64,000 nt of DNA, from NCBI RefSeq assembly GCF_963966145.1, contig NC_091053.1:3472001-3536000 (forward strand), read 5' to 3'. The position numbers were made by a program, and so were the translations under genes. Each line of letters opens with the position of its first letter. Position 1 is the first letter of the stretch. Below are positions 1 to 11,884 of this stretch, piece after piece. This DNA is from Tenebrio molitor. Its lineage: Eukaryota; Arthropoda; Insecta; Coleoptera; Tenebrionidae. The notes beneath the pieces are model-generated. The model saw only the letters and a list, made by a program, of their open reading frames with translations, was not told the origin of the DNA and ran no database searches.

Positions 1-900
1 GTTTGCTTTTACTACAGGAGCAATTTCTTGAAGAAACTGCACCAGGAATATTGCATGACGGAAAAAATAAGAAGATCCTGGGAAATTGTGCGACATTGGA
101 CCAAAAACGTTTCAGAACTTAAAACGGCAATCTTGGGTTATATCGTTAAGGTCTTTACATTCTACAATTACATCCTGTGGTGGTGGAGGGAAGAAAATCT
201 TTTTCTGTAAAAATGTCAAGGTTCATAGAGTTTATTTCTGTTTTTCTTGTACATACAAAATCTGTTCTTCAAAGGTCATAGTGTGCAAACATAATCTCTT
301 TCTGTAGATTATCTTCTTTCGTTTCTTCTTCTTTTTTCTAGTTTTTTCGAGAGAAACTTTCTTTGGAGTGGAAGTTAGCACTTGAGAATACATTTTCTTC
401 GTTCTTTTTTTAATTTGAAGCTCGGCACATTGTTTGTTTTTGCTCAAGGAGCAATTTCTTGAAGAAACTGCACCAGGATAGAAAAAATTAGGAAAATCTT
501 GGGAAAATGTTCGATATTAAGTCAAGAATGTTTCAGAACTTAAAACTGCAATCTTGACTCCTTTTTGATGTACCAATAACTGTGATCGGAATTACCCCCC
601 ACTATCATTTTGAAAGCTTAACCAAACCGTCGTTTTATAAAACGAGTTTTCCAGATGCCACTTAATTCCCTAACATTATTCTACGCTGTGCTGCAACAAT
701 CCTCTGAACCAATTAAAAAGTTCTCTTATAAAAAATTAGTTTATACGAGAAGGTCCCTAATTAGAGGATGTCCTTAACTGGTGTAACTCCATCGATTATT
801 TTCTTCCTGGAAGCGTTCCTTACGTCGCTCTTTTGACTCGACCTCGTTTTATTTCCCCTAATCCTTCATTTACAGGACTGCATCATGCTTTGAACTGAAA
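1..900. repeat. AT-rich flank with a ~130 bp direct repeat
   Basis: Two diverged copies of the same ~130 bp segment lie at about 2-137 and 432-557, sharing GCAATTTCTTGAAGAAACTG near their starts and TTTCAGAACTTAAAAC near their ends. The short reading frames here lack any recognisable domain. No gene is supported in 1-900. Confidence 0.6.
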
Positions 901-1175
901 GGATTTCACATCAAATTTTCCATTACACCTCTTTTGTCAACGCAAAGCCACCAAGACTGCAAAATAAGTTACCGTTCCTCTACTTCCCGATCATATTTTA
1001 TGCAAACCAGTCACGTCACACCCTATATTTTTTCCAGATCGGTGCCGGCTTTTCCTATTTACTTCACCAACAAACCAACTCCTTGTTTTGATGATAAAGC
1101 AATTTACTCAACAATAACTTTACTCTTTTATTTACTCTCTACTACTGAACAAATGCTTGATATCAGGTTTGTTTG

Positions 1176-1182
1176 TATAAAA
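1176..1182 (+). promoter_or_regulatory. TATA box of the serine protease gene
   Basis: TATAAAA stands about 28 bp before a TCATGC initiator-like site near 1204 and 61 bp before the chosen ATG at 1243. This predicts a short 5' leader and supports that ATG over the longer open frame upstream. Confidence 0.5.
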
Positions 1183-1242
1183 ATCCACCGTCACGTCTTT
1201 GAGTCATGCGTTGACAGTACTGTTGTCGCGCGAACGTCAAGC

Positions 1243-2356
1243 ATGTCAAAAACCCGGATCCTGACACAAATTCTCCTTCTTTTGTTGATCACCAAAAGTG
1301 TCGAATCCCCAAGTGTGCGAATCGTCGGAGGTCGACCCGCCCACGCTGCCGACTACCCCTACCAGGTAACCCAAGACTTTTTCCAAACGTTCCAAGCTAG
1401 AACGCACCACAGGTGTCCCTCAAACGCTCCACCAACGACGTTCACTTCTGCGGGGGCAGCATAATCACCCCTAGACACGTTCTGACAGCCGCACACTGCT
1501 GCTTCTACATCTGGGGCGGCGAGCTTCCTCCCAGCATGGTGAGCGTCTTCGTGGGGCAGTTAGCGCTGAAGGTGAAGCCTTCTTCGGTGTTCAGAAACGC
1601 CTCCAGAATCGTCGTTCATCCAGACCACGACGAGTTCTTGATGAGCAACGACATCGCCGTGGTAGAACTAGACAAGGATTTGCCCCTCAACAACAAATTC
1701 ATCAGGACGATCCCTTTGAATAAGCAAACTGTTCCTGCGAATACCTCGTGCATGGTGTCCGGATGGGGACTCCTCCAGTTCGTAAGTCAAGAGCTTATCT
1801 ACAACTCAAATTAAATAACTGTCCTAGTGTAGGAGGGGGAAGGCATGAGCCAAGAGCTTTTGACCACCGAGGTGTACACTGTAGACATGACAGAATGTAC
1901 CAGGAGGTACCAGCTGGTCAAGATTAAATTAGGCAAAGGGGCGATGTGTGCTGTCAATGACAATCGAGTCTCGGATGCTTGCCAGGTGAGATAGAGCGTC
2001 AAGGTTTTTGCGTGGTAACTTGTAAACTCCTGCAGGGAGACTCAGGAGGACCTCTGGTTTGTGCAGGACGACTGGTGGGAGTGATTTCGACTGGAAAAGA
2101 ATGCGGGAACGCGAGTTTTCCAGGGGTATACACCGACGTACGATTATTTGTGCCTTGGATAGAAAGAGTGATCAAGGAGAGCGAAGTAACTGTCACACCA
2201 CCAAATAGTCCAAGAAGTCAGACTGTTTTAAGTTTGCAAACTCCTCCAGAGTCTGCAAGTTCGTCGAAAACTTTCCAAACTCTTGTGTTAACACTCGTGG
2301 CAATAGCGCAATCAGTTCACATACTTTCTGATTTCTGTTTGGTGCTCCGCTGTTAA
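1243..2356 (+). CDS. Secreted trypsin-like serine protease (S1 family), four exons
   Basis: Exons are 1243-1365, 1413-1781, 1833-1985 and 2036-2356, all phase 0, giving 321 aa. A signal peptide (MSKTRILTQILLLLLITKSV) is followed by a very short propeptide and the activation site R|IVGG. The catalytic triad is visible: His in TAAHC, Asp in SNDIAVV, Ser in GDSGGP. The residue six before the serine (DACQGDS) is Asp, the position-189 determinant of cleavage after Arg/Lys, so trypsin specificity is expected. The protein should act outside the cell. After the protease domain there is a Ser/Pro/Thr-rich tail of about 30 residues and then a hydrophobic C-terminus, which could be a GPI signal or membrane anchor. 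The last 45 bp overlap the coding end of the gustatory receptor on the other strand. Function and exon structure are well supported; the substrate is unknown. Confidence 0.9.
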
Positions 2357-3714
2357 TTCGGCTTGAAGCAAGATTGTTACGTAGGTGATCATGTTGCTGC
2401 AGATCTAGAAGAACAAGATATGTAATCTAGTGATTCAAGATAGATTGGTAGTACGCTTAGGAAGATTTGTAGGTCCAGTGTGAAGAAGTTTCTTGCGGTA
2501 ATCTTGAATCCATTGTGGAGTAAGAGCAATCCAAACGCGTTGATCTAGAAAGAAAATGTAGTAGTACTAGATGTGACAATATACAATAGACCCATCAACT
2601 TCTTTTGTGAGTTTTGAGTTGTGTCCAGGCGCCCACAGCTTTCCTAAAATTTCTTTGGTCTTGATAACCTGCAATAATTAAGTTTGAGACAAGAATTTTG
2701 TTGCAATGATTGTGACAAGACTGGAGGGATTATTAGCACAACGAGAAGGTAATTTTGTTGGGATTATGTCGCGCTTTTTTCGCGACAGAACAAAACGAAG
2801 CGAGAACGAAAGATGACGCAATAACGATAACAAATGACACTGATTACCTTATGCATACACCTGTAAGACGTATATCCTAGAATTAGCTTCTCCGAGAGCA
2901 TAATCAGCAGCGACAACGCCGCGTTGCTCTCAATCTCCCCCTCCAGACTGACGATGCGAATAATATTGTACAATTTCAACGTCATCAAGACAAAAGTCAT
3001 AGCGAAGGAGAAGAGAATCTGGTAGTCGTATATGCGGTTGGTCAGTTTGACAGCTTCGGACAAGTCAACGAAGATCCTTGAGCTTTTGGTGACTAAGCTT
3101 CGACTGGTTTCTTGCTTTGCTAGATTCTCGTTGAGTTTGTCTAGGAATTCGGTGATGATCTGGAGACAGGTCAAGAAGAGGCAGCTCATGAAGGCGTGTC
3201 GGATGGTCGCGTAGTAAACGATATAATTCCCAGTGATCCTTCTGTTGTACATGCGATCCAAAAACACGAAGTAGATGGTCAGTCCGGTGAAACCGGTTGT
3301 ACCGAATCGAATCGACTTCCACATCAGGGAGTTGTAGTTGATTCGGATTTGCAAGTCGTCGAGTTTTTTGTCTATTGCGAAGAGTTTCTCGCAGAGCTTC
3401 ACAATCGTGAAACATTGGGACCTGTTGAGGATCGAGTTTTGCAGGAAGTGCACAACAGAGAACGCACTGTGGCTGGTGATGATCACTGTGGTCATGAGTG
3501 TTGAGAGATTTTCTTGAGAGATGAGGGCGTACTGGGCGTACAACAAGTACACCACTAAGACCACATCGATGATGTTGAACGCGATGTAGTAATTTTTCAA
3601 GTGGATTACTCGGATTTGGCATTTTGTTAAGAATTTGAAGGGCGCGTTACCTACGAGAAAATTGGCGTAGTAGCACGGTTTCAGTGTTGAAAGGATGTTT
3701 TTTCGTGAACTCAT
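2312..3714 (-). CDS. Gustatory receptor (insect 7tm_7 chemoreceptor), four exons
   Basis: On the minus strand the exons are 3714-2848, 2668-2585, 2544-2455 and 2404-2312 (TGA at 2314-2312), joined in phase 0, for 377 aa. The long first exon encodes six hydrophobic segments with Gr-like spacing. The three short C-terminal exons give VIKTKEILGKLW, then a segment ending FFTLDLQIF, then ICSNMITYVTILLQ, which matches the TYxxxLLQ end of TM7 characteristic of insect gustatory receptors. Insect Grs are ligand-gated cation channels in the membrane of taste neurons; the tastant cannot be read from sequence. Two introns are only 40 and 50 bp. The 40 bp intron (2545-2584) is unusually short, so its donor is the least certain boundary. 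The gene converges on the protease gene. The open frame of exon 1 runs past its donor to 2764; that extension is intron read-through. Confidence 0.85.
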
Positions 3715-4439
3715 CGTAAAGATGAATTGCTTTTAGTTGATTGGAGTCGGCTGGAATAAAGCCGAACTATACACACAAATATGGCGGCTTTAATTGAAAT
3801 TGGTAATTATTGGGGCTATTTTTAAACTATGTAGTTTTGTTCGATGTGTGATTAATTGAATGTGCGATCGCTTAGAAGATAACAAAGGTTAGAATGGAGA
3901 TAATTAGTTTATATTCTTGGTACCTAGTGAAGGTTTAAGGTCGACAAATTATACAATAAAGTTCTATCGCTATTGCAGTACAACGAATTGAAGAGTATTT
4001 TGGGCAATAACGCAGTTAGAATTGCTTCAGTGGTAAACATTGTTTAGGACAATCTTGTAGCTTATTAAATTTTGAACAAAATCTTTTCCATAAGAATTTA
4101 TGGAGGAATCGGTTTGTTTGATAACCGCTGAAAATTTTCAAATTTGGCGGGCAGTTGTGACGTACGACGAACCTAAACTGTCAAGTTTTTCTGTCATTCG
4201 AGGTTATGTTTGGTTGGTAAAAAATTATAAGGAGGCATAAAAGAACATTAATTTGGCTTGTTAAGCCAAAACCAGGATAGTTAAAAGAAGTGCTTCGAAG
4301 TTTAGAATGAAGAGCTAGGAGCAGAAGACTAAATATGTGGAGATGAAGGGACGCGACGATCAAGTGTGATACGTCTTTAAGGTAACATCCAAAGAGCGAA
4401 AACAGTACAGTTTCAAAGGAATCAACAGTTTTTGAATAA
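3715..4439. other. Intergenic, nothing recognised
   Basis: AT-rich sequence upstream of the gustatory receptor start. Its promoter should lie at the low end of this stretch, but no clear TATA or initiator was identified. There are no coding or repeat signals. Confidence 0.5.
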
Positions 4440-4740
4440 GAAAGAAGAAGAGGTGAATTAGAGATTAGATTAGATGATCGTCGTAGATTTTCAATAAAGA
4501 GCTTGAGAGACGAATGAAGGTATGGGAAGGCAAGTTAATGAGAAGAAAATATGGGGGGTTAAGGGAAGGAGAAGAATGGACAAAGCAGATTAACCAAGAA
4601 ACTTTGTATAAAGACAGAGATTACGATGGTTGGGACACATCGCCAAATTACCAGATCAAAGAATACTAGAGAGGAAGATGGAATAAAACGGAAGAGAGGA
4701 AGACCAAGGAAGAAGAGATAGAGGTGAAAAATGTCAAATT
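4440..4740 (+). mobile_element. Decayed non-LTR retrotransposon (LINE) 3' fragment
   Basis: Around 4620-4680 the plus strand reads RWLGHIAKLPDQRILERKM, and after a frameshift KRKRGRPRKKR. This is the RWLGH ... GRPR..R pattern found at the C-terminal end of many insect LINE reverse transcriptases. Stops and frameshifts show that it is dead. The family cannot be assigned. Confidence 0.6.
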
Positions 4741-4963
4741 TGGTACCGGAAGGAATTTGTCAAAGATAGAAGAAAATGGACCATTGAAGCCTTAGGCTTC
4801 ATTTTTATATCAGGTGTTCATTTAAATTTCTCCCGAAAGTTGGCGTTGAAGAATCGATTGTGAACGCACCACTCGTCAGTCTGCATACTATTTCCGAAAC
4901 GTTATACATAGATATGGATTGGGGACTTGTCCTTAAGTTGGCACTACCAGGAAAAGTAACTAA

Positions 4964-5309
4964 ACTCCATTCAAAAATCAAAAAACCACCACCTTTTGCT
5001 TTAGGTTGGTAAAATTTAAAAATCCCTGGGTAGTTATTTTTTCATACTATGTTGGTAACTGTAAATTATGACATTTATTTGATTCAAAATGAAATTCAAT
5101 TGCTTTGAATTTCGTTCAAATTGTTTATTTATTGCTCAGCATGTTTCATTTATTAATTCTTATTATTTTCACTTAAACATGCCCAGAAAAACAAGACACT
5201 TAATAAACACTTAACCTCAAAATTACAATCCTCACCAAATTTTACACCAGACAGCGTTGCCGATAGTAATTATCGATGAAAATACGGTTTTTTGATTTTT
5301 GAATGGACT
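4964..5309. mobile_element. MITE family A, copy 1
   Basis: The terminal inverted repeat is AGTCCATTCAAAAATCAAAA, slightly degraded at the left end. The interior matches, in inverted orientation, the copy at 53857-54139, including CACCACCTTTTGCTTTAGG next to the terminus. It has no coding capacity and is nested in the 4809-6176 element. Confidence 0.8.
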
Positions 5310-5316
5310 TTATAGT

Positions 5317-5446
5317 ATATTTTTTCCTGCAACGAAATGCGACCTCCCTATTGGTCAGTGGAATAGAGTAACCAATAGGGAGGTCGCATTTCGTTGCAGG
5401 ATTCTGTAAATGGCGCTCGCAACCGCCTACCAGGAAAAAATATATG
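5317..5446. mobile_element. Foldback MITE with a perfect 30-bp hairpin
   Basis: The arms 5326-5355 and 5371-5400 are exact reverse complements over 30 bp around a 15-nt loop. A second inverted pair (TATATTTTTTCCTG near 5317 and CAGGAAAAAATATA from 5431) encloses them. The perfect arms suggest recent origin or gene conversion between arms. Confidence 0.75.
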
Positions 5447-5662
5447 TACAGTGGGGAGCACGGAATTTCGCACACCAATTTGTATGCCATTAAAAAAAAC
5501 TATCTAGTCTAAGCTTTATTGTCATTATAATCAATCATGATATATGTGATCATGACTGATGTTTCACCTAAACTGTCACGAAACTGCCGCCAGTATCTCA
5601 TTTTAATAAAATTATGTCAGTGAAATGTCCAATGTGTGCGAAATTTCGTGCTCGCCACTGTA
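5447..5662. mobile_element. MITE, Tc1/mariner-like ends (TACAGTGG...)
   Basis: The TIRs are TACAGTGGGGAGCACGGAAT on the left, and on the right a sequence whose reverse complement is TACAGTGGCGAGCACGAAAT. The length is 216 bp. The terminal TA fits a TA target duplication, but autonomy or superfamily cannot be shown. Non-coding. Confidence 0.8.
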
Positions 5663-5681
5663 CTTTAGGTGAACTTTAAGG

Positions 5682-5918
5682 TACAGTTGGTTGCAAAAAA
5701 AAAACGGAAAATGAAAATTTTCCTAATGTAAATTTGGTTGTGTCCATTTGTCAAAATTGTCCACTTGACAATACCTGTCAAATAATTTTTTTAAATGTCA
5801 TTGAATTTTGACCATAATTCTAACCTATCTCTCGTAAGAAGGTTTTACAATATGAAAAAATTGAAAATGTGTCAATTTTATTCTGACAGTTCCCGTTTTT
5901 TTTTTGCAACCAACTGTA
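5682..5918. mobile_element. MITE, Tc1/mariner-like ends (TACAGTTGGTTGC...)
   Basis: The TIR is TACAGTTGGTTGCAAAAAAA with its complement at 5898-5918. The 237 bp unit has a non-coding interior and lies only 19 bp from the preceding MITE. Confidence 0.8.
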
Positions 5919-6176
5919 TGTGGAATTTATGACAGATTTCTCACTAATGTACAGTTCAATCATAAGTTTTAAGCGACCTTGAGTTAACGTACAGTTGAAT
6001 TTGAAGCGACCTTGAATTTGACAATCCACATTTAAAACGTTTTTACCATAAAAACACAAACAACGCAAAAAGTAAGGTTAGATTTAAACAGCTGATGCGT
6101 GTTCTGTAATCTGTGATGCGTTCACAATCGACACTTCAACGCCAAATTTGAGGGGAAATTTAAATGAACACCCGAT

Positions 6177-7494
6177 ACATCCAAATTTATTTATTGCGTA
6201 ATTATTTGAAGTTTTAATGATAATCACGTTTTGCTATTTATTATTGCTAATTTGTGCTTTACTAAGTTGTTTTCGATGTTCTAACTAGACAAACTCGATT
6301 TTTCTAATCTTTGAAAATATTTAACTTAAAAAAAAATAAGTAAATAAGTTCTCGCACCCACAATCGGTATTTACATAAATATTTATTACTGTATTTTTTT
6401 TAAACTACCACAATTTGACAAGTTACATCATATTAGTCATCCAATTCTCCATAAGAAGAAGTTCTATTGATGATCCTCCCATGAATAGCGTGGTTGCTAC
6501 GGCCTTTTGAAGCAAGTAATTGCTTATTTCAATTCTCTTCTTTTCTCAATTTTGAAATGTTATCGACTTTAAGAATAAAATTGAAATCTTTAACTGGAAT
6601 AAATTATTATCGGTTTCAGACACACAAACATACTTTATTTTTTTTTACATTTATGCCAGACAAGTATATTTATTTTTCTCTTCTTGCAGAAGAAAGCGAG
6701 ACAATTGGACGCCTAATATGATGATGTTTGTTAAATTATGCTAGCTTTAAAACTTTTCCGGTAAAAAGGATTTATAGTTATTTACGTACAGAGGGCCGAA
6801 AGATTAACTTTACGCCCGCGGACGTAAAATACAACGTTTTACGCACAACTGCCCAAATAAATAAACAAATTATCCAAATGTTTTGCTTTGGTTTACAGCC
6901 GGGCCTGTAAAGTTACTTTACCGCCCGCCAGATGTAAAATTGAAGTTTCGTTCATGGTAATTAAGATGTAAACCAACTTTTCCAATACAGTTGTGCGTAA
7001 ACATGCATTTTTGTCTGACATTGCGGATTTTTTATCCTGCCTATTAGAAAATTTATTATCCGCGAATACACACAATTTTACTGAAAGACATATTTTTTTG
7101 GACATTTTTTAACTCATTCATTTTTCGAGGTATGAACATCGAACATGTTTATTTGCCCCGACAGACTCATCTTTGGTTCTTTATAACCCGGCAATTAATT
7201 GAGATAAAAAAATCCTAAGAAATTCCTCAACAACGTATCGTACTCTATGGACTCCTTGACAGAATTTTTTCGACCTCAATTAGGAGGGTCTTAAAAGTCT
7301 AATTGTTAAAAATACAGAAGTAAATGGAATTTTCAGTCGTTGGACTGACTCTTCTATTGCGTTCTTGTAAGAATCATATTCATTAAAAATTCTAATTAAT
7401 CTCTCATTTTTCTGTTCTTCTAACATTATTAAACTCGAAAAGATTTTTAAAATAACATCACATGACCTCGACCATTCATTTACTTCTTGTGTTA
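6177..7494. other. Intergenic, nothing firm
   Basis: AT-rich and non-coding. Two related stretches around 6790-6850 and 6895-7010 share TTTACNGCCCGC and ACAACTG/CAGTTGTGCG words in inverted arrangement, suggesting an old inverted-repeat element that I cannot delimit. Confidence 0.4.
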
Positions 7495-7732
7495 TACAGG
7501 GTGTTACTGAAAGTTGTACAGATATTTTAACCACGAGCTACTGGCTTCATGCAGAACTCGGAAAAAATATTTAAAAAATTCTATGTCAAAAAATAAAATG
7601 ACAATTATTTTTTGAGCTACAATTTTTTTAAATTGCTTTTAGTTTTCTACGTTGTTCTACAACCTCGTAGGTAAAATTTCGGGACATTTTAAAAATACAC
7701 CCTGTATATCATGTTTTATAAAATGTACGCCA
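7495..7732. mobile_element. Half copy of the TACAGGGTGTT foldback family
   Basis: It starts TACAGGGTGTTACTGAAAG and matches one arm of the palindromes at 43014-43518 and (beyond the first ~40 bp) 27416-27942, through ACGAGCTACTGGCTTCAT and ACACCCTGTATATCATG to AAATGTACGCC. The second arm is missing. Confidence 0.75.
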
Positions 7733-8999
7733 AATGTAATCTGTATTAATGCAAAATTAGAAAAACTCTGTTTTAATATATTTTTTTTTCTACTTGATTT
7801 CTTTAAAACTTTTTTAATTATTACATAGATATAATGACATTTCATAGATTTCTGCACACATAAAATTCTACGATATTTATTTTCTAATATTTGAAAAAAC
7901 AGCAGACTATCGCTGTCGGCAAAGGCGACAAACCATTTTGTCGCTATCGATTTAAAAATGTTATAAATGTACAACAAGTGCGATCTGTCAGAGACTCTAG
8001 GGGATTCCCGTGGATATTGGCGACAGGCCAGCACACAAAAAGTATCCCAAGACTCTTTGGGGAAACACCAACTTTGTCCAATTCACACTCGCTTTGCACA
8101 TTATTTATTATTTTTCCAGTTTTGTTTATGAAAACAGGTATTCGACGGGACGTCCCAACCCATTTGGGATTATGCGGGTTAAATCTTGTTTATCAAATTC
8201 AAAGGGTTTTTGGTTTCAAATTAATTAAGTCAGAAAGCACAATGACAAACAAAAAATTAACAAGAGCTACCGAGCTTTTATTTGTTTCACAAAATAAATT
8301 CGGCCACAAAATTATTACATTTACATATTTATGATGAGCTAGCGGATAATGAGACAATTAAATTAGTAATTTGATGTGAAAAAAATCTTTGCCACACTGT
8401 GATCCAGATTCAATCACAATTAACTTAATTTTAGTAATATCAGACACCCTGGGTAACATTTCAAAATACAAAGAAAATATTTGTTTGACGACCTCGACTT
8501 TGTCTCGGTCTTCAATCTCTGGGCTCAGCACAAAAAAACTCACTTCTACTCTTAATGATTTAATCTACTATTTCAGCAATAAATAAATAATATTACGTTT
8601 AACTTGAGATCAAATAAATTTTTCCTTTGCTTTTTGTTATTTCCATCTAAACAGTTTGAATAGATCGCAACTCCGAAATGTGAAAAAGCTTGCATAATAG
8701 TATTACATCGGTGACACATGTGCGCCCCACCCTTTGAGCCAATTTAAAACGCAATATGACCATTCTAAAAGAGTCATTATGTGAGTAATCCGCGCCAAAA
8801 GCACAAAGCCAAAATTATATCCGATCAAAGCTCCATACTCCAGCGACGCACATGTTTCACTGTCGCCACAATTCACATAAAAATTGAATTAAAACCCCGC
8901 CATCGCTGCAAGCGTTTAATTAAAGAAAAAAAAAGCTCCGTGAACGATGTCCTAAACTCCGGGAGAGCGCGCGTAAAGGTGTAGGGGAGTAGAGCTTTT
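7733..8999. other. Intergenic, nothing recognised
   Basis: AT-rich sequence. Open frames such as the 147-codon one ending at 8334 have no domain, biased composition and no convincing start. Nothing else is seen. Confidence 0.4.
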
Positions 9000-9265
9000 G
9001 CTTTCTAGGCGCCGGAACATAGTAGGGGATGCATTCTACAGGTGGAAGTCAGTTTCGGCAAGCTTCCAGATCGCACCGAATGCAACAAGTACGACGGAAC
9101 CTGTCGAACCATCAAAACTGCGTTTCACAGCATCACACGAAAGTTTTGAAATTTAGGTGCTTTAGTACCTTGCTGTTAGTGACATTCCGGTATTCGCCTG
9201 TAGTGGTCGTTTAGCACCGAAGTTTTTGTTCTATCGCGAATTTTACACCAACTCCGACCATCACT
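9000..9265 (+). other. Possible promoter / non-coding first exon
   Basis: A locally GC-richer stretch includes an initiator-like TCAGTT near 9050 and ends at a good splice donor, ACT|GTAAGT (GT at 9266). The peptide precursor at 23238 begins its ATG directly at a splice acceptor, so a non-coding exon must lie upstream on the plus strand. This is one candidate; there is no direct evidence of linkage. Confidence 0.15.
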
Positions 9266-9420
9266 GTAAGTCTTTTTTGTCCAATCGAAGCGCACCGTTG
9301 CATTTTTTAAGACGCGCCGGTGGTCACGGAAAATGTTATTTCCGGCACGAAATGTCGCAATCGTTAACATTTATTACGAGAAAAATTGAAAAAATCCAAT
9401 TCTGCTTAAATTGACGTTGT

Positions 9421-10974
9421 TGACGGCGGAAAGCTCGAGAGCTTAGCTAAGCGGAATGATCAAGGGAAACTTCTTTATTCTGCTCATCGGATAACAAAAC
9501 TGTTCAGTACCAATTTAGAAAAATTTCTTAAGCGACGACTTAATTTTTCACATTGTTCAATATTTTTCCACCCTTTAGAGTGTTGAAATTTGTTCACAAT
9601 TAATGTTTGTTTTCTCGACACGTCTAATTGAATTAATTGGTTTAATTTAACAAGGGAGAGAAGACAATTTGTTGCCTAATAATTTACTAAGATGTTTTCA
9701 TTTAATTTAAGTGTAAATTTGTCTGCAAAAGCACAGCTTTGAAAATACTCTTATTAGAAGTTTATTAATCAGGTGAGGATGTCTAACCATTTTATTATTT
9801 TTTGCTACATAAAAAAATAAATGTAAATTTGAGTTTTTTATTGTGCTGGAAACACGATTGTAAAATGTAGTTTTCGATTTAAATTACGTTCATTAACAAT
9901 CTGCTAATTTAAACCCCCGTTTTGAACTAATTCTGCGCCACAAAACATTCGCAATAAACTCGTTTAGAAATAATTAATTTTTTCTCATTTCCTAACAATA
10001 TACATTTAGTTAAACAATATTGTTTTGCTCCGGATTTGCAATAATCTGGGATTATTTTATCCATAAATGCAATTTTTATTAGAATTGCCTGCATTGTAAT
10101 TAATTTTAATCAAGAAATAAATACAGTGCGTCCCATGTTCATTAAATAATAAAATTGTGATTTGCGACGTTTTTGCCAAATTAATTCGGTTGAAAAGAAT
10201 TTTTTAAATATTTTCTGCAATTTTTTAAAAGAAAATTGCAGAAAGAGCTTACCGGCTTTTATTTAATTTTGTTAGCAAAACACATCTTGATTTTGTATTT
10301 CCTATTTTTTAAATTTTGAATTGCTTAAATGCTCTGAAAGCTCTGAACTTTCAAGTTTTTTCTGTTTTTAATGCGATCCTAAAATAAAAGAAAAAATGAA
10401 AATTGGAGAGAGAGTACACTGAGGTCAAGTGTGTGGTGCACCATCCTGTTGAAATCTTGTATACATCTGCGTGAAAGAACAAGTACCGCGTAGTTTTTCA
10501 AGAGAAAATAAATATTTTTTTGTGACATTGTGGCCATGAGAATTTTTTTATTTATAAAAAATATCAAAATAATTTTTTTATACAACTTTTAAGGTATTTT
10601 ATTTTTCGATTGATTCGTTGTTTTAAATGAACCCTAAATGTTTCTTCTAGTCATGTGTTTCGTTCGTAGTAAAGTGTAAGCAATGAGAATTTAAAATTTA
10701 ATAAAGAAGTAATGGAGAAAGAAAGAGGAGAGGACGTGTTTTCATTAGAGAGCTTGGGAAAAAATGTTTGTTCACTTAAAATTGCAACAAATTCTGTCTT
10801 TGGAAAGTTTTCATCAAGTTTTGGACAATACGATACAAAACAACTCTTTTTTTTCAATTGTTTTGTTCAGGTTAATAAAATACAAAAAATTGTACCATGT
10901 TCAGAGGAATTTTACAGAAAACACAGTTTTTTCAACTTGAAATAATTTAATTCGTATAAAAAATTGTATATTAT
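9421..10974. other. Intergenic, AT-rich, nothing recognised
   Basis: Long A/T tracts with no coding, RNA or clear repeat signal. Confidence 0.5.
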
Positions 10975-10977
10975 TCA

Positions 10978-11066
10978 ACGAGTGGGTAATGATGGTTATT
11001 ACTCACGAGGATGATTTTGTGTCACGAGCCGAAGGCGAGTAATAGCCATCATTCTCCGCTCATTGA
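10978..11066. repeat. Short inverted-repeat element
   Basis: The left arm GAGTGGGTAATGATGGTTAT and a right arm ending ATAGCCATCATTCTCCGCTC are imperfect complements, with CACGAG and GCCGAAGGCGAG motifs between them. It resembles the hairpin at 31173-31260 in style. Confidence 0.55.
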
Positions 11067-11884
11067 CTAATACATAAGAACTTGCGTCCTGTTGCAACAC
11101 ATTTCAGAGAAAAATATTTATCCTTAATACCGTTCAATGTTTATCCTTCCATTTCATTCGGTCCCCAATTTAAAAATTCCGAACACGCGACGCATAAAAC
11201 AGTCCCGCCCCTAAAATTAATTTCTTAAAAAATGAAACAGAAAAACTTTACCCACTTTGCGTCAAAAAATGAGGCACTTATTTAGATTGTTCCATTTAAT
11301 TTTTGTGCGAGGGGAGAAAAAACATCTCTTTCAGAAAACTCTCCCGTCACGCTCCCCCCGAATCCAGCGAAATCAAATCCGTTCATAAAATAATATTAAT
11401 CCTGCCAATTCATTTTTTCACTCAGGCAAACTAATTACTGTTGCAATAATTTTGATTGAGCGCTATTCGAAGTAATAAACCGATTCGAAAGATAATGAAG
11501 GGATTGATCGCGACTTCGGTAGTCTTTTATTGACGCGAGAGCAAACATCGTAATGAGAGTAATCAGTCAAAATGTTCCAATAAATACGAGATAATGTATT
11601 TTGATGTATTAGATATTTTATTACGACGCTAATTTGAGAGCTTAGACACTAATGAGTCACGTGAAAAAGTCATTACTCGGCTTAATTGCGAATGTCAAGT
11701 TGAAGAATTGTTTTCTTTCACTATACATTTTTAAACAACAGGTATTTTGGCCGCTGCTTAAATGGGGATTATAGTTTCATCAGAGCAAAACTGAAGGTTT
11801 TATTTGCTGGATGCTTTTCAAAAGCGACTCCCGTTTTGTTTGCACTCACAAAAACAACAACTTCAAACGGTTTTATTTAATTCG
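11067..11884. other. Intergenic, nothing recognised
   Basis: Non-coding AT-rich sequence without visible repeats. Confidence 0.45.

Larger units (their letters stand above)
4809..6176. mobile_element. Outer TIR element hosting several nested MITEs
   Basis: The left end (4809-4866, GGTGTTCATTTAAATTTC...) is the imperfect reverse complement of the right end (6118-6176), with a shared stretch through GGCGTTGAA and GATTGTGAAC. Four smaller inverted-repeat units sit inside it. The remaining interior is non-coding. Confidence 0.75.

Noticed and set aside
934..1242. N-terminal extension of the protease frame upstream of 1243
   Set aside because: It begins at TTG and crosses the TATA box; the ATG at 1243 is followed by a clear signal peptide.
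7891..8334. 147-codon plus frame
   Set aside because: It has a non-ATG-like context, no domain and AT-driven composition.
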